Below, in pieces: positions 15,650 to 24,391 of a stretch of 64,000 bases of DNA. This DNA comes from Paenibacillus sinensis (lineage in GTDB: Bacteria > Bacillota > Bacilli > Paenibacillales > Paenibacillaceae): assembly GCF_019904155.1 (NCBI RefSeq), contig NZ_JAHCMB010000116.1, positions 6,091 to 70,090 of the forward strand. The letters run 5' to 3'. A model generated the notes under the pieces. It ran no database searches. It saw nothing but the letters and a program-made list of their open reading frames with translations, and was not told the DNA's origin. Position 1 is the stretch's first letter. Every line of letters begins with the position of its first letter. The translations under genes were made by a program, and so were the position numbers.

Positions 15650-18600
15650 CTAGATCAATCCCGCCGCCTTCAACGCGCGGTTGAGCAGTGCGGCCGTCTC
15701 TTCACGAGTGACACCGGCTTTCAGGTTCAGATAACCGCCTTCCCCTTGAAGAAGATTAAGTTCTATACCCAATGCTGCGGATTCACGAGCAAAGGCTGGA
15801 ACGGCTGCACCGTCCTTGAACTTGGACAGCTCTGCCTGCACTGCATCTGCTCCGCCGGCAGATTCAAGATTGGCCAGCTTCAGCGCACGGGCAAGCACGA
15901 CGGAGGCCTCGCCGCGGCTGATCGGGCTGTTCGGCTGGAAACCGCCGTTCTTATAGCCGTTGATGAGGCCATAACCGGCGGCAACCGATACTGGTTCAGC
16001 GTACCAGGCAGCTCCGGACACATCCGTGAAGGAAGCTGTCTGCCCGTTTACGGAAGAGAGTCCTTCCGTCCGCAGGCCGAATGCCCGGACTACAGCGGCC
16101 GCGTACTCGGCACGCGTAATACCACGCTGCGGTTCAAACCGGTTGTTCCCCGTACCTTCCAGAATGTAACGGGAATCCATCTCTGCGATATCCTGCCGAC
16201 TCCAGCGCCGTTCTGTATCCAGAAATGCGGTAGCCGGTTTCCATACAAGAGCGTACGTACTGTTCGTCAAGCTGTTGATCGACGCCGTGTAACGTCCGTT
16301 CACAACCGTTACCTTGGTCGGAATATGGGACACCGTTCCGTCGCTGTTGAGGACGACAGCCGTAGTGATTTGGGAGCCATCCATACCTTGAGGCAGGATA
16401 ATGGAACGTTCTACATAAGCGCTGAACCGGTTGATGTTCACGCTATTGCCGTTATAGACTGCCTTGATGTTAAACTCCAGCGTCGGCCCCATAATTGTGT
16501 AGTCCTGCTTGCTCGCAGATGCCTCAAGTGCCTGGACATCAGCCGGTTTTGCACTGCCCAGCTCGATGCTGAGCTTGATGTCGGATAACTGCTGCGGATG
16601 GCCGAGGCTTGAAGAGATATCATCGATTTTTAACAGATTAGCAGGCAGATTGTATACCCCTTTATCCGTTACAATTTGCAAGAAGGATTGTTTAGATTCC
16701 AGCACCTTGACCAATTGTCCATTAAGCTCGACAACTACGGAATCCGCCGGATTCGTATACCCGATCAAGACGTTCTGCTTGTTCTCTGTCAGCCCTCTAA
16801 TGACCTTATCATTATCAACTTCGATCATGGCCTGCGTTCTGCCGTTCTGCTCGTTCATACGTACCGTTGCGGACAATTCCTGAGCAACGCCGTCGATGAC
16901 AACCTTAATGCCTGCGGCTGTGGACGGAGCAGAAGGATTCGGAGCTACCGTCGGCTCGGAGGTCGGAGACGGCGTAGGGCTTGCTTCCGGCGATGGACTC
17001 GCTTCCGGCGTCGGAGTCGGAGGCAAAGCTTCCTCCTGACGTTCGATCTCGACTTGGTATTGTTTCTCCGTCACACCGTCCTGGGCAAGCGCCGAAACCG
17101 TAATAACATTGGCGCCTACCTCAAGCGCGATAGTCTCTCCATTATAAGGAAGGCCGTTAACCAGCAATTTCGCCCCGCTGCCGTACACCGAAGCAGTAAC
17201 AGTCGTGCTGTACACGCTGTTGGCTACAGTTGCCGTGTAGGAGAGAATATCCGGATCAAAATCGGGAGCAAGGGCGACCGATTGCAGCTGAAGCGACGTC
17301 AATCCCGCTGCACCTGAAGGCAGAATGGTCACCAGCACCGTTCCCGCTACCGGTGCAGACTTGCCATCGGTAACCGTATAAGTGAAGCTGTCGCTGCCAA
17401 TTGCGCCTAGCTCAGGCGTATAGGTAAAAGCACCGCTTCCAGCCTGCGCCTGTCTGACTGTCCCCTGAGTCCCTTGCGAGGTAATCGTATAGGTCAGAGT
17501 ATCTCCATCGAGGTCACTTCCTGGAAGTTCGCCTGCAAAGTACGTTCCGGAAGTAACGCTAAAGCTCAAACTGCCAGCGGTCGGAATCCGGTTTGGCTCA
17601 AGAGTCGTGAACGAAATCTCGGCGCCGTAAGCGACCCCGACCTCATTAACGGCATAAGCTCTGGCATAATAAACGGTGTTTCCGTCAAGCCCGTTAAGGG
17701 CAGCGCTGAACGTTCCCGCTTCGGCAGACAGTCCGGCCACAGCCTTCGCGTCGCTGGTTGTCGGTTCCGGAACGGTTCCGTACACAACGCCGCGCTCCGT
17801 AACCGGATCACTGCCGACGGAAGTTACTTCAGCTTCGATCACGGCCGAATCGGAGGTGATGTCCGTTGCTGCTCCAGTAACGATCAGTGGCCGCGATGCG
17901 GGCACTCGTTTGTACACGCCGTCCCGGGAGCAGATAAAGAATGTATTGTCTTTGAAAAATGCAGCTCTCAACGAAGCGGAAGAAAGTGATGTCGTACTCC
18001 ACTGCATACCGTTGTTGGAGAAAGCCACAACGCCATTATTGGAGGATACGGCCATATATTGTCCTGCTCCGAACGCGAAAGAAACGAAGTTGGCGGCATA
18101 GCCGGTGCCATTCATCAAATCTCCGCTTATAGACGCTTCAATAGTTGGAATATCCGATCCCTGCGGGCTCTTGTAAATTTTCCCCTGACTTCCGCCTGCC
18201 AGAACCAGACTGCCATCCGAGTACAAGCGGTTGAGATTGCTTCCAATGCCCGAAGTATTTGTCGTCCAGGAGGCTCCATCAGCTGATGTTACAATGTTGC
18301 TGGTGACATAATCAGCTGTTGTAAGTCCGATAAAGCTACCATTTAAATATTGCACATCATTGATTCTGCCGAGACCCGAAATTCCGGCGTTTGTCCAGAA
18401 TACGCCATCCGGGGACTTGAGAAATCCGCCTCCGTTGGAGGAAGCCAGCCAATAATTACCGTTCCCATAAGCAACCGTCGAAAAAGCATAGGTGGAATAA
18501 GTGTTGGCGCCCGTACCCGCCGTCCATTGTCTGCCGTCATCCGACATCAGCACAAATGCTTTCGGGCTTGTCTCAGGCACTGAATCTCCCCGGTTCGTTC

Positions 18601-18898
18601 CGGCGAAGAACTTGCCATTGACAAAGGTAACGAAAGCAAATGAGCGAAGAGATAAAGCGGACACGTCGATATTTTGCCATGACAGAAGGTCGTCAGAGAC
18701 GGCCAGGTTCCCTGCCGATGTTACGCCTACATATGTCCCATTGCCGAACGCCACGCTCTCCAATCCTGTTGTCGAGACTTTGCTCCATTTGTACAGGCTT
18801 GCCGCTTGAACATCGCTGGTTTGAAACATGGATATTAATCCCAGAAACAAGGTAAAAAGAAGAACCAGTGAATGATTTCTGCGCTGTCTAATCGTCAT
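15650..18898 (-). CDS. Large S-layer-homology surface protein with propeller-like repeats
   Basis: 1082 residues, secreted. A signal peptide (LVLLFTLFLGLISMF, then AQAA-type site) is followed at about 40-330 by repeated motifs of the SDDGxxW type (SDDLLSWQN, SDDGRQWTAG, SPDGVFWTN, SADGASWTT, SNNGMQWST) as in BNR/propeller-like domains. Then come Ig-like and cadherin-like beta domains (about 335-620), a Pro/Thr/Ser linker (about 623-660), a further domain, and three C-terminal SLH modules (from about 890; e.g. FTDVSGAAWYAEPV, NGYKNGGFQPNSPISRGEA) that bind pyruvylated secondary wall polymer. The start at ATG 18898 is chosen for the signal peptide; GAAAGGGG lies 13 bases upstream. The upstream 235 bases contain a hairpin (19015-19032) but no gene. 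The ligand of the propeller is unknown. Confidence 0.88.
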   Translation of the reverse strand: MTIRQRRNHSLVLLFTLFLGLISMFQTSDVQAASLYKWSKVSTTGLESVAFGNGTYVGVTSAGNLAVSDDLLSWQNIDVSALSLRSFAFVTFVNGKFFAGTNRGDSVPETSPKAFVLMSDDGRQWTAGTGANTYSTYAFSTVAYGNGNYWLASSNGGGFLKSPDGVFWTNAGISGLGRINDVQYLNGSFIGLTTADYVTSNIVTSADGASWTTNTSGIGSNLNRLYSDGSLVLAGGSQGKIYKSPQGSDIPTIEASISGDLMNGTGYAANFVSFAFGAGQYMAVSSNNGVVAFSNNGMQWSTTSLSSASLRAAFFKDNTFFICSRDGVYKRVPASRPLIVTGAATDITSDSAVIEAEVTSVGSDPVTERGVVYGTVPEPTTSDAKAVAGLSAEAGTFSAALNGLDGNTVYYARAYAVNEVGVAYGAEISFTTLEPNRIPTAGSLSFSVTSGTYFAGELPGSDLDGDTLTYTITSQGTQGTVRQAQAGSGAFTYTPELGAIGSDSFTYTVTDGKSAPVAGTVLVTILPSGAAGLTSLQLQSVALAPDFDPDILSYTATVANSVYSTTVTASVYGSGAKLLVNGLPYNGETIALEVGANVITVSALAQDGVTEKQYQVEIERQEEALPPTPTPEASPSPEASPTPSPTSEPTVAPNPSAPSTAAGIKVVIDGVAQELSATVRMNEQNGRTQAMIEVDNDKVIRGLTENKQNVLIGYTNPADSVVVELNGQLVKVLESKQSFLQIVTDKGVYNLPANLLKIDDISSSLGHPQQLSDIKLSIELGSAKPADVQALEASASKQDYTIMGPTLEFNIKAVYNGNSVNINRFSAYVERSIILPQGMDGSQITTAVVLNSDGTVSHIPTKVTVVNGRYTASINSLTNSTYALVWKPATAFLDTERRWSRQDIAEMDSRYILEGTGNNRFEPQRGITRAEYAAAVVRAFGLRTEGLSSVNGQTASFTDVSGAAWYAEPVSVAAGYGLINGYKNGGFQPNSPISRGEASVVLARALKLANLESAGGADAVQAELSKFKDGAAVPAFARESAALGIELNLLQGEGGYLNLKAGVTREETAALLNRALKAAGLI

Positions 18899-19133
18899 GC
18901 TTCTTATTGTGCCCCTTTCACTTCCGAACCGGATGATTTCTAAATAACTGTTTGATTCACTGACGTTCTTCTGCCTCTGATTCGTCTTCTCCCCTCCTAT
19001 AACATTTGCCTTCCGGCACAATAAATAGTGCCAATGGCCTAAGTTTAAGAACATATTATATTTATCGACACTTTCGTTTTTAAATTAAGTTATTTTTTAT
19101 AGTCCTTGCATTTTTATCTGAAAAAGCTGCCGT

Positions 19134-19595
19134 CTACTCGGAAAGACTGAGCCTTAAGCACTTCATATTCGAGTATTGATAGCCTGCAGCCTCGTAGAAC
19201 GCCAGCGCACGTGCGTTGCCGGAGTCGGCCAGCAGAGAAATACGCAGAAATCCATGGGACTTAGCATATTCCACAATCTGTTCCATAAAAAAACGGCCGC
19301 TTCCCTTACCCCTTTCGCTCCCTGCCACGATAAAATCCTCCAGCTGGATGACAGAGCCTCCTTCGACTGTGCTGAACACGAACACCAAATTGACCATCCC
19401 GACAACCCGATCCTCGCGCTTAAGAAGCAGCAGCCTGCCCCGGTCAGGGTGATCCAGAATCAATTTCAGTCCCTTTCTCTGCTTCCCGGCATCGCGAATA
19501 CCGGCAAAATCCTGTTCTATGGCGAATAATTCGTCAAGAAGCAGGCACATCTCTTCCACATTCTCCTCACAAGCTTCCTCTACCCGCAGCATCAT
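19134..19595 (-). CDS. GNAT-family N-acetyltransferase
   Basis: 153 residues spanning one GNAT fold. The acetyl-CoA pyrophosphate-binding segment is seen in FIVAGSERGKGSGRFFME (R-G-x-G-x-G/R type), followed by ISLLADSGNARALAFYEAAGY, the usual N-A-x-x-FY end motif. The start is ATG 19595, 6 bases after GGGGGT. The acceptor substrate cannot be predicted. It stands alone between the SLH protein and a divergent gene. Confidence 0.85.
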   Translation of the reverse strand: MMLRVEEACEENVEEMCLLLDELFAIEQDFAGIRDAGKQRKGLKLILDHPDRGRLLLLKREDRVVGMVNLVFVFSTVEGGSVIQLEDFIVAGSERGKGSGRFFMEQIVEYAKSHGFLRISLLADSGNARALAFYEAAGYQYSNMKCLRLSLSE

Positions 19596-19730
19596 TGATA
19601 CCCCCTGATTTTGATCGTTTCATGCTTGCCATTGATTGGCTGCTTTCTGTCGATCCTATCATATATCATGATCTCAGCACCATAACGGCTTATGGGAATA
19701 ACATTTTTTTCATAAAATAACGGTTAAATC

Positions 19731-19759
19731 TTGCTTCGGATAACATCAGCATGTATAAT
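19731..19759 (+). promoter_or_regulatory. SigA promoter for the 19800 gene
   Basis: TTGCTT (19731-19736), a 17-base spacer and TATAAT (19754-19759), about 40 bases upstream of the ATG at 19800. Confidence 0.75.
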
Positions 19760-19799
19760 GAGAACAAAGGTTCGTATCCTATATAACGAGGTGATTCAG

Positions 19800-20243
19800 A
19801 TGGCGGCAACAGCCAAGGTCAATCGCAATCAGGAAGCAACCCAGGAGGAACTGTCACTTGTCAGAAGTTATCTGCTGCTAACGTTCATTCATAAGGTCTT
19901 CGAACGTGATTGCCGGGCGATCGGCAAGAGCGGCCTGTTCAAGATGCCCCAGCTATATATGGAAATGGTCTCCATCGGAGCCAAGAAGACGGCCTTAATG
20001 CTTCAGGAAGTGAAACGGGAGCTTGAGAGTGCAGACATCGTCATTTCGACCATCCGCCAGGATCAGCACGGCGTGGAAGCCCAGTACAAATGCCGGGGAA
20101 CCGCAGGAGATGTGTGCATTGAGTGGCCGAGCTTCCGCCGTGAGATGACGGTTCGTATGCGTGCCTATTTGGGATTGGCCGGCGAATTCCAAACTAACGC
20201 CCGTGATGAGAAGGTTATTCCGTTCGCCTTGTCCATCAGTTAG
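19800..20243 (+). CDS. Conserved-looking hypothetical protein
   Basis: 147 residues from ATG 19800, with GAGGTGATT upstream and a near-consensus promoter, so expression is likely. It is soluble with no membrane segment. The N-terminal half is helical (SLVRSYLLLTFIHKVFERD, YMEMVSIGAKKTALMLQEV) and a beta-rich segment follows (IVISTIRQDQHGVEAQYKC, then CRGTAGDVCIEWPSFRRE). No family is recognised; the basic helical start would fit nucleic-acid binding but this is a guess. Confidence 0.75.
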   Translation: MAATAKVNRNQEATQEELSLVRSYLLLTFIHKVFERDCRAIGKSGLFKMPQLYMEMVSIGAKKTALMLQEVKRELESADIVISTIRQDQHGVEAQYKCRGTAGDVCIEWPSFRREMTVRMRAYLGLAGEFQTNARDEKVIPFALSIS

Positions 20244-20298
20244 AGTGATTTTTGCTTGAGATGATGATGACCAATATGATGACCCTCAATACTTGCAC

Positions 20299-20332
20299 AA
20301 AGGCAGCTCTTGCGATTGCAGGAGCTGCCTTT
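20299..20332 (+). terminator. Terminator after the 19800 gene
   Basis: An 11-bp perfect stem (AAAGGCAGCTC and its complement) with a 12-base loop, ending in TTTGTAGTT, 55 bases past the stop codon. Confidence 0.65.
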
Positions 20333-20442
20333 GTAGTTACTGCTGTCCAAGAAGATTAGTAACAGTTCCTCCATCCGCCCGCTTGACATATACATATGTA
20401 AAACCCGATTCCATGCCGAATGCGGGGATTGGAGGGGTTATC

Positions 20443-21516
20443 ATGAACAAATACTGGAGCGAGACGATCAAGGGCATTGTCCCTTATGTTCCGGGAGAGC
20501 AGCCGCGCGCGGGCAGAGTGGTGAAGCTGAACACGAACGAGAACCCGTATCCTCCTTCCGAAGCTGTACTGGAAGCCATGAAAGCTGCCATTACCGACAG
20601 GCTGAAATTATACCCCGATTCGAACTGCACGCTTCTTCGGCATGAGGCAGGCAGTTATTACGGCATCTCGCCGGATATGATTTTTGCAGGCAATGGCTCG
20701 GATGAAATCCTGGCCTTCTGTTATAAAGCATTCTTCGATCCGGGTGATTGTCTTCTCATTCCCGATATTACGTATAATTTCTACGAGGTCTATGCCGATC
20801 TCTTCGGAATCCGCTACCTTTCCGTCCCGCTGGCAACGGATTTCGAGGTTCCGGTCCAAGCATTCAGAAGCGCATGCGACGGCATTATTCTGGCCAATCC
20901 CAATGCGCCGACAGGTAAAGCGCTGCCCCTCACAGCGATTGAAGATCTGGTCAAAAACCACCCGGAGGCGGTCATCATTGTGGATGAAGCCTATGTCGAT
21001 TTCGGCGCTGAGTCCGCGCTCCCGCTGCTCCCCCTGTACGACAATCTCCTCGTCGTCCGCACGTTCTCCAAATCCCGCTCGCTGGCCGGTCTGCGCATCG
21101 GGCTTGCCATGGGCCATCCCGATCTGATTGAAGCGCTGATCCGGGTCAGAGACTGCGTGAACTGCTTCACCGTCGACTGGATCGCACAGGCGGGAGCCAT
21201 TGCGTCCCTGCGGGATGAAGCAACCTTCCGGCGCAATCTTGCTTCCATAACGGGCACCCGTAGCAAGGCGACCTCCCGGCTGCGCACAGCCGGCTTTAAG
21301 GTCATTGACTCCAGCACGAACTTTCTGATGGCCTCCTGTCCCGGTCTACCCGCGAAGGAATTATATGAAGCGCTGCGAAGCCGCAACATGTTTGTCCGCT
21401 TTTTTCCCAAACCGCGTATCGACCAATACCTGCGAATTACGATTGGAACAGATGAAGACATGGATATTCTGCTTGATGCCCTGATTGACTTGACGAAGAC
21501 CATGGGAATCAAGTAA
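20443..21516 (+). CDS. hisC: Histidinol-phosphate aminotransferase
   Basis: 357 residues, a PLP-dependent class I/II aminotransferase. HisC signatures: KLNTNENPYPPS at the N-terminus, FAGNGSDEIL, NPNAPTGK, the aspartate in VDEAYVDFG, and the PLP lysine in RTFSKSRSLAGLRIG. It converts imidazole-acetol phosphate and glutamate to histidinol phosphate; family members can also act on aromatic amino-acid precursors. The start is ATG 20443, with GGAGGGG 5-6 bases upstream. TTGACA (20384-20389) upstream suggests its own promoter, but I do not see a convincing -10. It stands alone, away from other his genes. Confidence 0.92.
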   Translation: MNKYWSETIKGIVPYVPGEQPRAGRVVKLNTNENPYPPSEAVLEAMKAAITDRLKLYPDSNCTLLRHEAGSYYGISPDMIFAGNGSDEILAFCYKAFFDPGDCLLIPDITYNFYEVYADLFGIRYLSVPLATDFEVPVQAFRSACDGIILANPNAPTGKALPLTAIEDLVKNHPEAVIIVDEAYVDFGAESALPLLPLYDNLLVVRTFSKSRSLAGLRIGLAMGHPDLIEALIRVRDCVNCFTVDWIAQAGAIASLRDEATFRRNLASITGTRSKATSRLRTAGFKVIDSSTNFLMASCPGLPAKELYEALRSRNMFVRFFPKPRIDQYLRITIGTDEDMDILLDALIDLTKTMGIK

Positions 21517-21530
21517 CCGGGAATACAACA

Positions 21531-21564
21531 AGACGGCCGTGGAGCTCATGGCTCCCGGCCGTCT
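21531..21564. terminator. Bidirectional terminator between hisC and the 21571 gene
   Basis: AGACGGCCG / CGGCCGTCT with an inner GGAGC/GCTCC stem, positioned between two convergent stop codons. Confidence 0.75.
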
Positions 21565-21570
21565 GTTAGA

Positions 21571-21786
21571 TTAACCAAAGATATTGGGGCGATTATCGGA
21601 AAAAGGCTGAATGATGTACCCCCGGTCCAGCTTCACGACCCGGCGGTTGGGCCGGCGGATCATCACCTGGCTGTCATCCCAGGCGATTACGATGCCAACG
21701 ACATCGTTGCTCTCCAGCGCATCGCGGACAACGCGGACCTTCTCGCCCGACAGACGATACTCATTCAGCTGTTCGTCGCTGATCAT
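21571..21786 (-). CDS. Small hypothetical protein, Sm-like or KOW-like beta pattern
   Basis: 71 residues with an excellent AAGGAG site before ATG 21786. Charged N-terminal helix (DEQLNEYRLSGEKVRVVRD), then alternating beta strands (VVGIVIAWDDSQVMIRRPN, RVVKLDRGYIIQPF) that look like a small barrel. The family is not identified. An RNA- or protein-binding role would be a guess from the fold pattern only. Convergent with hisC. Confidence 0.75.
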   Translation of the reverse strand: MISDEQLNEYRLSGEKVRVVRDALESNDVVGIVIAWDDSQVMIRRPNRRVVKLDRGYIIQPFSDNRPNIFG

Positions 21787-21814
21787 ACGGGTTCTCCTTC
21801 ATCTGATATTATAA

Positions 21815-21849
21815 AAAAGACCGCAATGATGGTCTCATTGGGGTCTTTT
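21815..21849 (-). terminator. Terminator of the 21897 gene
   Basis: Stem AAAAGACC / GGTCTTTT with an inner AATGA/TCATT stem, followed on the minus strand by TTTTTT, about 48 bases after the stop codon at 21897. Confidence 0.75.
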
Positions 21850-21896
21850 CAAATAACGAGATTTGCATGAAATCATGCTTCTCGAACGTGTTTGAC

Positions 21897-22214
21897 TTAT
21901 ATCAGCGCTTCATTCTTCTCGAACCAGAAGTCAAGCACTTTAGCAGACATCACCCGTTGTTCCAGATACTCCACTTGTTTGGTTGTGAAATTCGCTCTCC
22001 AGTCAAATTCAAGCTCTTCGCACAGACCCGCGATTGTCAGAAGCTCCGACCACGCAACATAGCGTTTGTACCAGAAAAATTGAGGATGTTCGATCATATA
22101 GGGATACAGATCGTCAAACTCCGTGTGTTTGCAATCGAGAGCACGCTCGAAGTGATCCTTGGCCTCGGTTAATTTATCAATAAAGAATTGCTCTGTCACC
22201 GGTTCTTTCCCCAT
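21897..22214 (-). CDS. Small hypothetical protein, helical and acidic
   Basis: 105 residues from ATG 22214, with AGGAGG 8 bases upstream (the longer frame to 22277 has no ribosome binding site). It is rich in aromatic residues, Glu and Asp (FFIDKLTEAKDHFERAL, HPQFFWYKRYVAWSELL), mostly helical, with no membrane segment. No family is recognised. It lies downstream of xpt on the same strand, with a 118-base gap. Confidence 0.75.
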   Translation of the reverse strand: MGKEPVTEQFFIDKLTEAKDHFERALDCKHTEFDDLYPYMIEHPQFFWYKRYVAWSELLTIAGLCEELEFDWRANFTTKQVEYLEQRVMSAKVLDFWFEKNEALI

Positions 22215-22332
22215 TGTGACGCCTCCTCTCCTATGTCTGCCCTTATTATAAAGGAAAATGATTGAGGTGGAAAGCAATTGTTAGAAAATTAGGCTTTGTT
22301 CGCTGTTTCGTCACGATTTGTAACTTGTCAGG

Positions 22333-22905
22333 TTACGATTCAAATTCGACTCTTCCACCGGCAAGCGATTTGATCTTAGCCAGCGATTCCAGGCGGACTC
22401 CCTGCTCCCGGATCGTCCGTGCCCCGGCCTCAAAGCATTTCTCTACCACGACGCCCATACCCACCAGCTCGGCGCCCGAGCGGTTGATGATCTTGATCAG
22501 TCCGCGGGCGGCGTCGCCATTGGCGATAATATCGTCAATGAACAGGATTTTATCATCCGGCAATATGAACTGCCGGCTGATCATAATATCCGTAACAATC
22601 CCTTTTGTGAAAGATGGCACCCGCTCGCAGAGGGCATCGGGATCGGCCAGCAGCGTTTTTTTGCGCCGGGCGAAGACCAGGGGAACCTTCATTTCATAAG
22701 CGGTGGCAAAAGCGGCTGCAATCCCCGAGGATTCCACCGTTACTACCCGGGTAACTCCCTGATCGGCAAACAATCTTGCGAACTCCCGCCCCATTTCCAT
22801 TGTGAGCTCAGGATCGACCTGATGGTTCAACAGCCCGTCTAGCTTCAGCACCTGGTCGGAGATGACGACCCCTTCCTCCAAAATCCGCTTCTTCAATAAT
22901 TCCAT
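22333..22905 (-). CDS. xpt: Xanthine phosphoribosyltransferase
   Basis: 190 residues, the family length. It salvages xanthine to XMP with PRPP. The PRPP-binding motif is ILFIDDIIANGDAARGL (about 125-141), and the N-terminus MELLKKRILEEGVVISDQV is typical of Xpt. The start is ATG 22905, 9 bases after GGAGG; an upstream ATG (22929) lacks support. In Bacillus xpt is controlled by a purine riboswitch; I do not see that aptamer in the 150 bases upstream, only a 6-bp hairpin (22947-22973). Its partner permease pbuX is not present. Confidence 0.92.
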   Translation of the reverse strand: MELLKKRILEEGVVISDQVLKLDGLLNHQVDPELTMEMGREFARLFADQGVTRVVTVESSGIAAAFATAYEMKVPLVFARRKKTLLADPDALCERVPSFTKGIVTDIMISRQFILPDDKILFIDDIIANGDAARGLIKIINRSGAELVGMGVVVEKCFEAGARTIREQGVRLESLAKIKSLAGGRVEFES

Positions 22906-23081
22906 GACGCTAACGCCTCCATTATCCATTGTTCTGCACCGTTCGTCTCCGCCAATCTAAGGTAATAGCGGAGTCATGTCCTTCTGCTCATCATCATAAC
23001 CTGTACTATGCGGATGACACAAGCATATCCGCCGGCATAGCTGCAAATTGCCGCCGCTATGAACCGTTGAGGAGGGCAGTT

Positions 23082-24206
23082 ATGAAACAAACGCTGCGGA
23101 CACTGCAAATTGCTTTTACCTATATAGGAACCATCGTCGGAGCCGGATTCGCTACCGGCCAGGAAATTCTCCAGTTCTTCACTCAATACGGGCGATGGGC
23201 TGTGCTGACGATTGTACTCTCAATGGGATTCTTCATATGGCTGGGTACCAAAATGATGGTCCTCGCCCGCCGGATCGGGGCGGAGTCGTATGAAGACTTC
23301 AACCGTCACTTGTTCGGCCGGAATACGGGCTCTGTCATCAGCCTGTTCACAATGGTCATTCTGATCGGAGTGAACAGCATCATGCTGGCTGGAGCGGGAG
23401 CCATCTTCCAGGAGCATTTGGGGCTGCACTATCAGACCGGTCTGATTCTGACTGTCATCGGCTCCTATTTGCTGCTCAAGCGAGGCATATCCGGCATTTT
23501 GCAAATGAACAGTATCGTTGTCCCGCTTATGCTGGCACTCTCGCTTCTCATTATTTTCAACACGGTAGGACATCCCGGCGCATACCGCTTCATGACGATG
23601 ATTACGGAACAAAGTCCTGTTGCCGCATGGATGTCGCCCTTTCTGTATACCGCATTCAACCTCGGCATGGCGCAGGCCGTGCTTGTCCCGATGGCGCACC
23701 AGTCGGACAGCGAGCGTCCGCTGATATGGGGAGGAATTATTGGCGGTCTCGGCATCGGCTTCATGCTGATGGCTGCGCATTATGCCATGAGCGCGCACAT
23801 GCCGGGCATCCTGCAGTATGAAATCCCGATGGGCAGCATCGCCTTCGGTCTAGGCCCACTGGTGCGCCTGATCTATTTGCTGCTCATATTTCTGGAAATA
23901 TTCAGCACATTTGTCGCCGATATTTACGGGGTTACATTGCAGCTTGAACAGCGCACCCGCTACTCCATGGCAGTTATCACACCTGTTGTCATGCTGCTCT
24001 GCTACATATTCAGCCAATTTGGCTTCAGTTCGCTGCTTGCGCTGTTCTATCCCCTGTTCGGAGCGCTTTCGCTGGTCTGGGCGGTCAAGCTGATCCTGGC
24101 TCCATCCCGTCCACCAATCGCTTCAGATGGACCCGATAAAGCCCCTTCCTCATCTTCTGTTGCCGACACTGTTCACGACACAGTTCCCGGTCCCGCCAGG
24201 AAATAA
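23082..24206 (+). CDS. ykvI: YkvI-family membrane permease
   Basis: 374 residues with about ten hydrophobic helices. The N-terminus (TYIGTIVGAGFATGQEILQFF) is the glycine-rich helix break typical of the APC/LeuT-fold YkvI family. The substrate is unknown; YkvI is an uncharacterised putative transporter in Bacillus. A Ser/Pro/Asp-rich cytosolic tail of about 35 residues closes the protein. The start is ATG 23082, after GGAGG (23070-23074). It is divergent from xpt, with a shared 176-base intergenic region. Confidence 0.85.
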   Translation: MKQTLRTLQIAFTYIGTIVGAGFATGQEILQFFTQYGRWAVLTIVLSMGFFIWLGTKMMVLARRIGAESYEDFNRHLFGRNTGSVISLFTMVILIGVNSIMLAGAGAIFQEHLGLHYQTGLILTVIGSYLLLKRGISGILQMNSIVVPLMLALSLLIIFNTVGHPGAYRFMTMITEQSPVAAWMSPFLYTAFNLGMAQAVLVPMAHQSDSERPLIWGGIIGGLGIGFMLMAAHYAMSAHMPGILQYEIPMGSIAFGLGPLVRLIYLLLIFLEIFSTFVADIYGVTLQLEQRTRYSMAVITPVVMLLCYIFSQFGFSSLLALFYPLFGALSLVWAVKLILAPSRPPIASDGPDKAPSSSSVADTVHDTVPGPARK

Positions 24207-24391
24207 CAGAGCCGCAGCCGGCTGAGGAACCCAATTGAACTCTTACAGACAACAAGCCGCCCATAGGCGGCCCCGTGTCGTTTGAGTCATACCATGATGA
24301 TCCATATTGTATCCCGGGCGAACGCTGATTACTTGAAAAAACCTATGCGATTCGGTTCATCGCAGTCCACTGCTATCCGGTGCCCGCAGCT

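Noticed and set aside
18899..19133. Cyclic-di-GMP or other riboswitch before the SLH protein gene
   Set aside because: Only a small GGCAC/GTGCC hairpin is seen; no aptamer core recognised.
22906..23081. Purine riboswitch upstream of xpt
   Set aside because: The conserved purine-aptamer loop sequences are not visible; only a 6-bp hairpin is present.
24256..24271. Terminator after the YkvI gene
   Set aside because: A GCCGCC-CATA-GGCGGC hairpin exists but has no T-run and is short; left unassigned.
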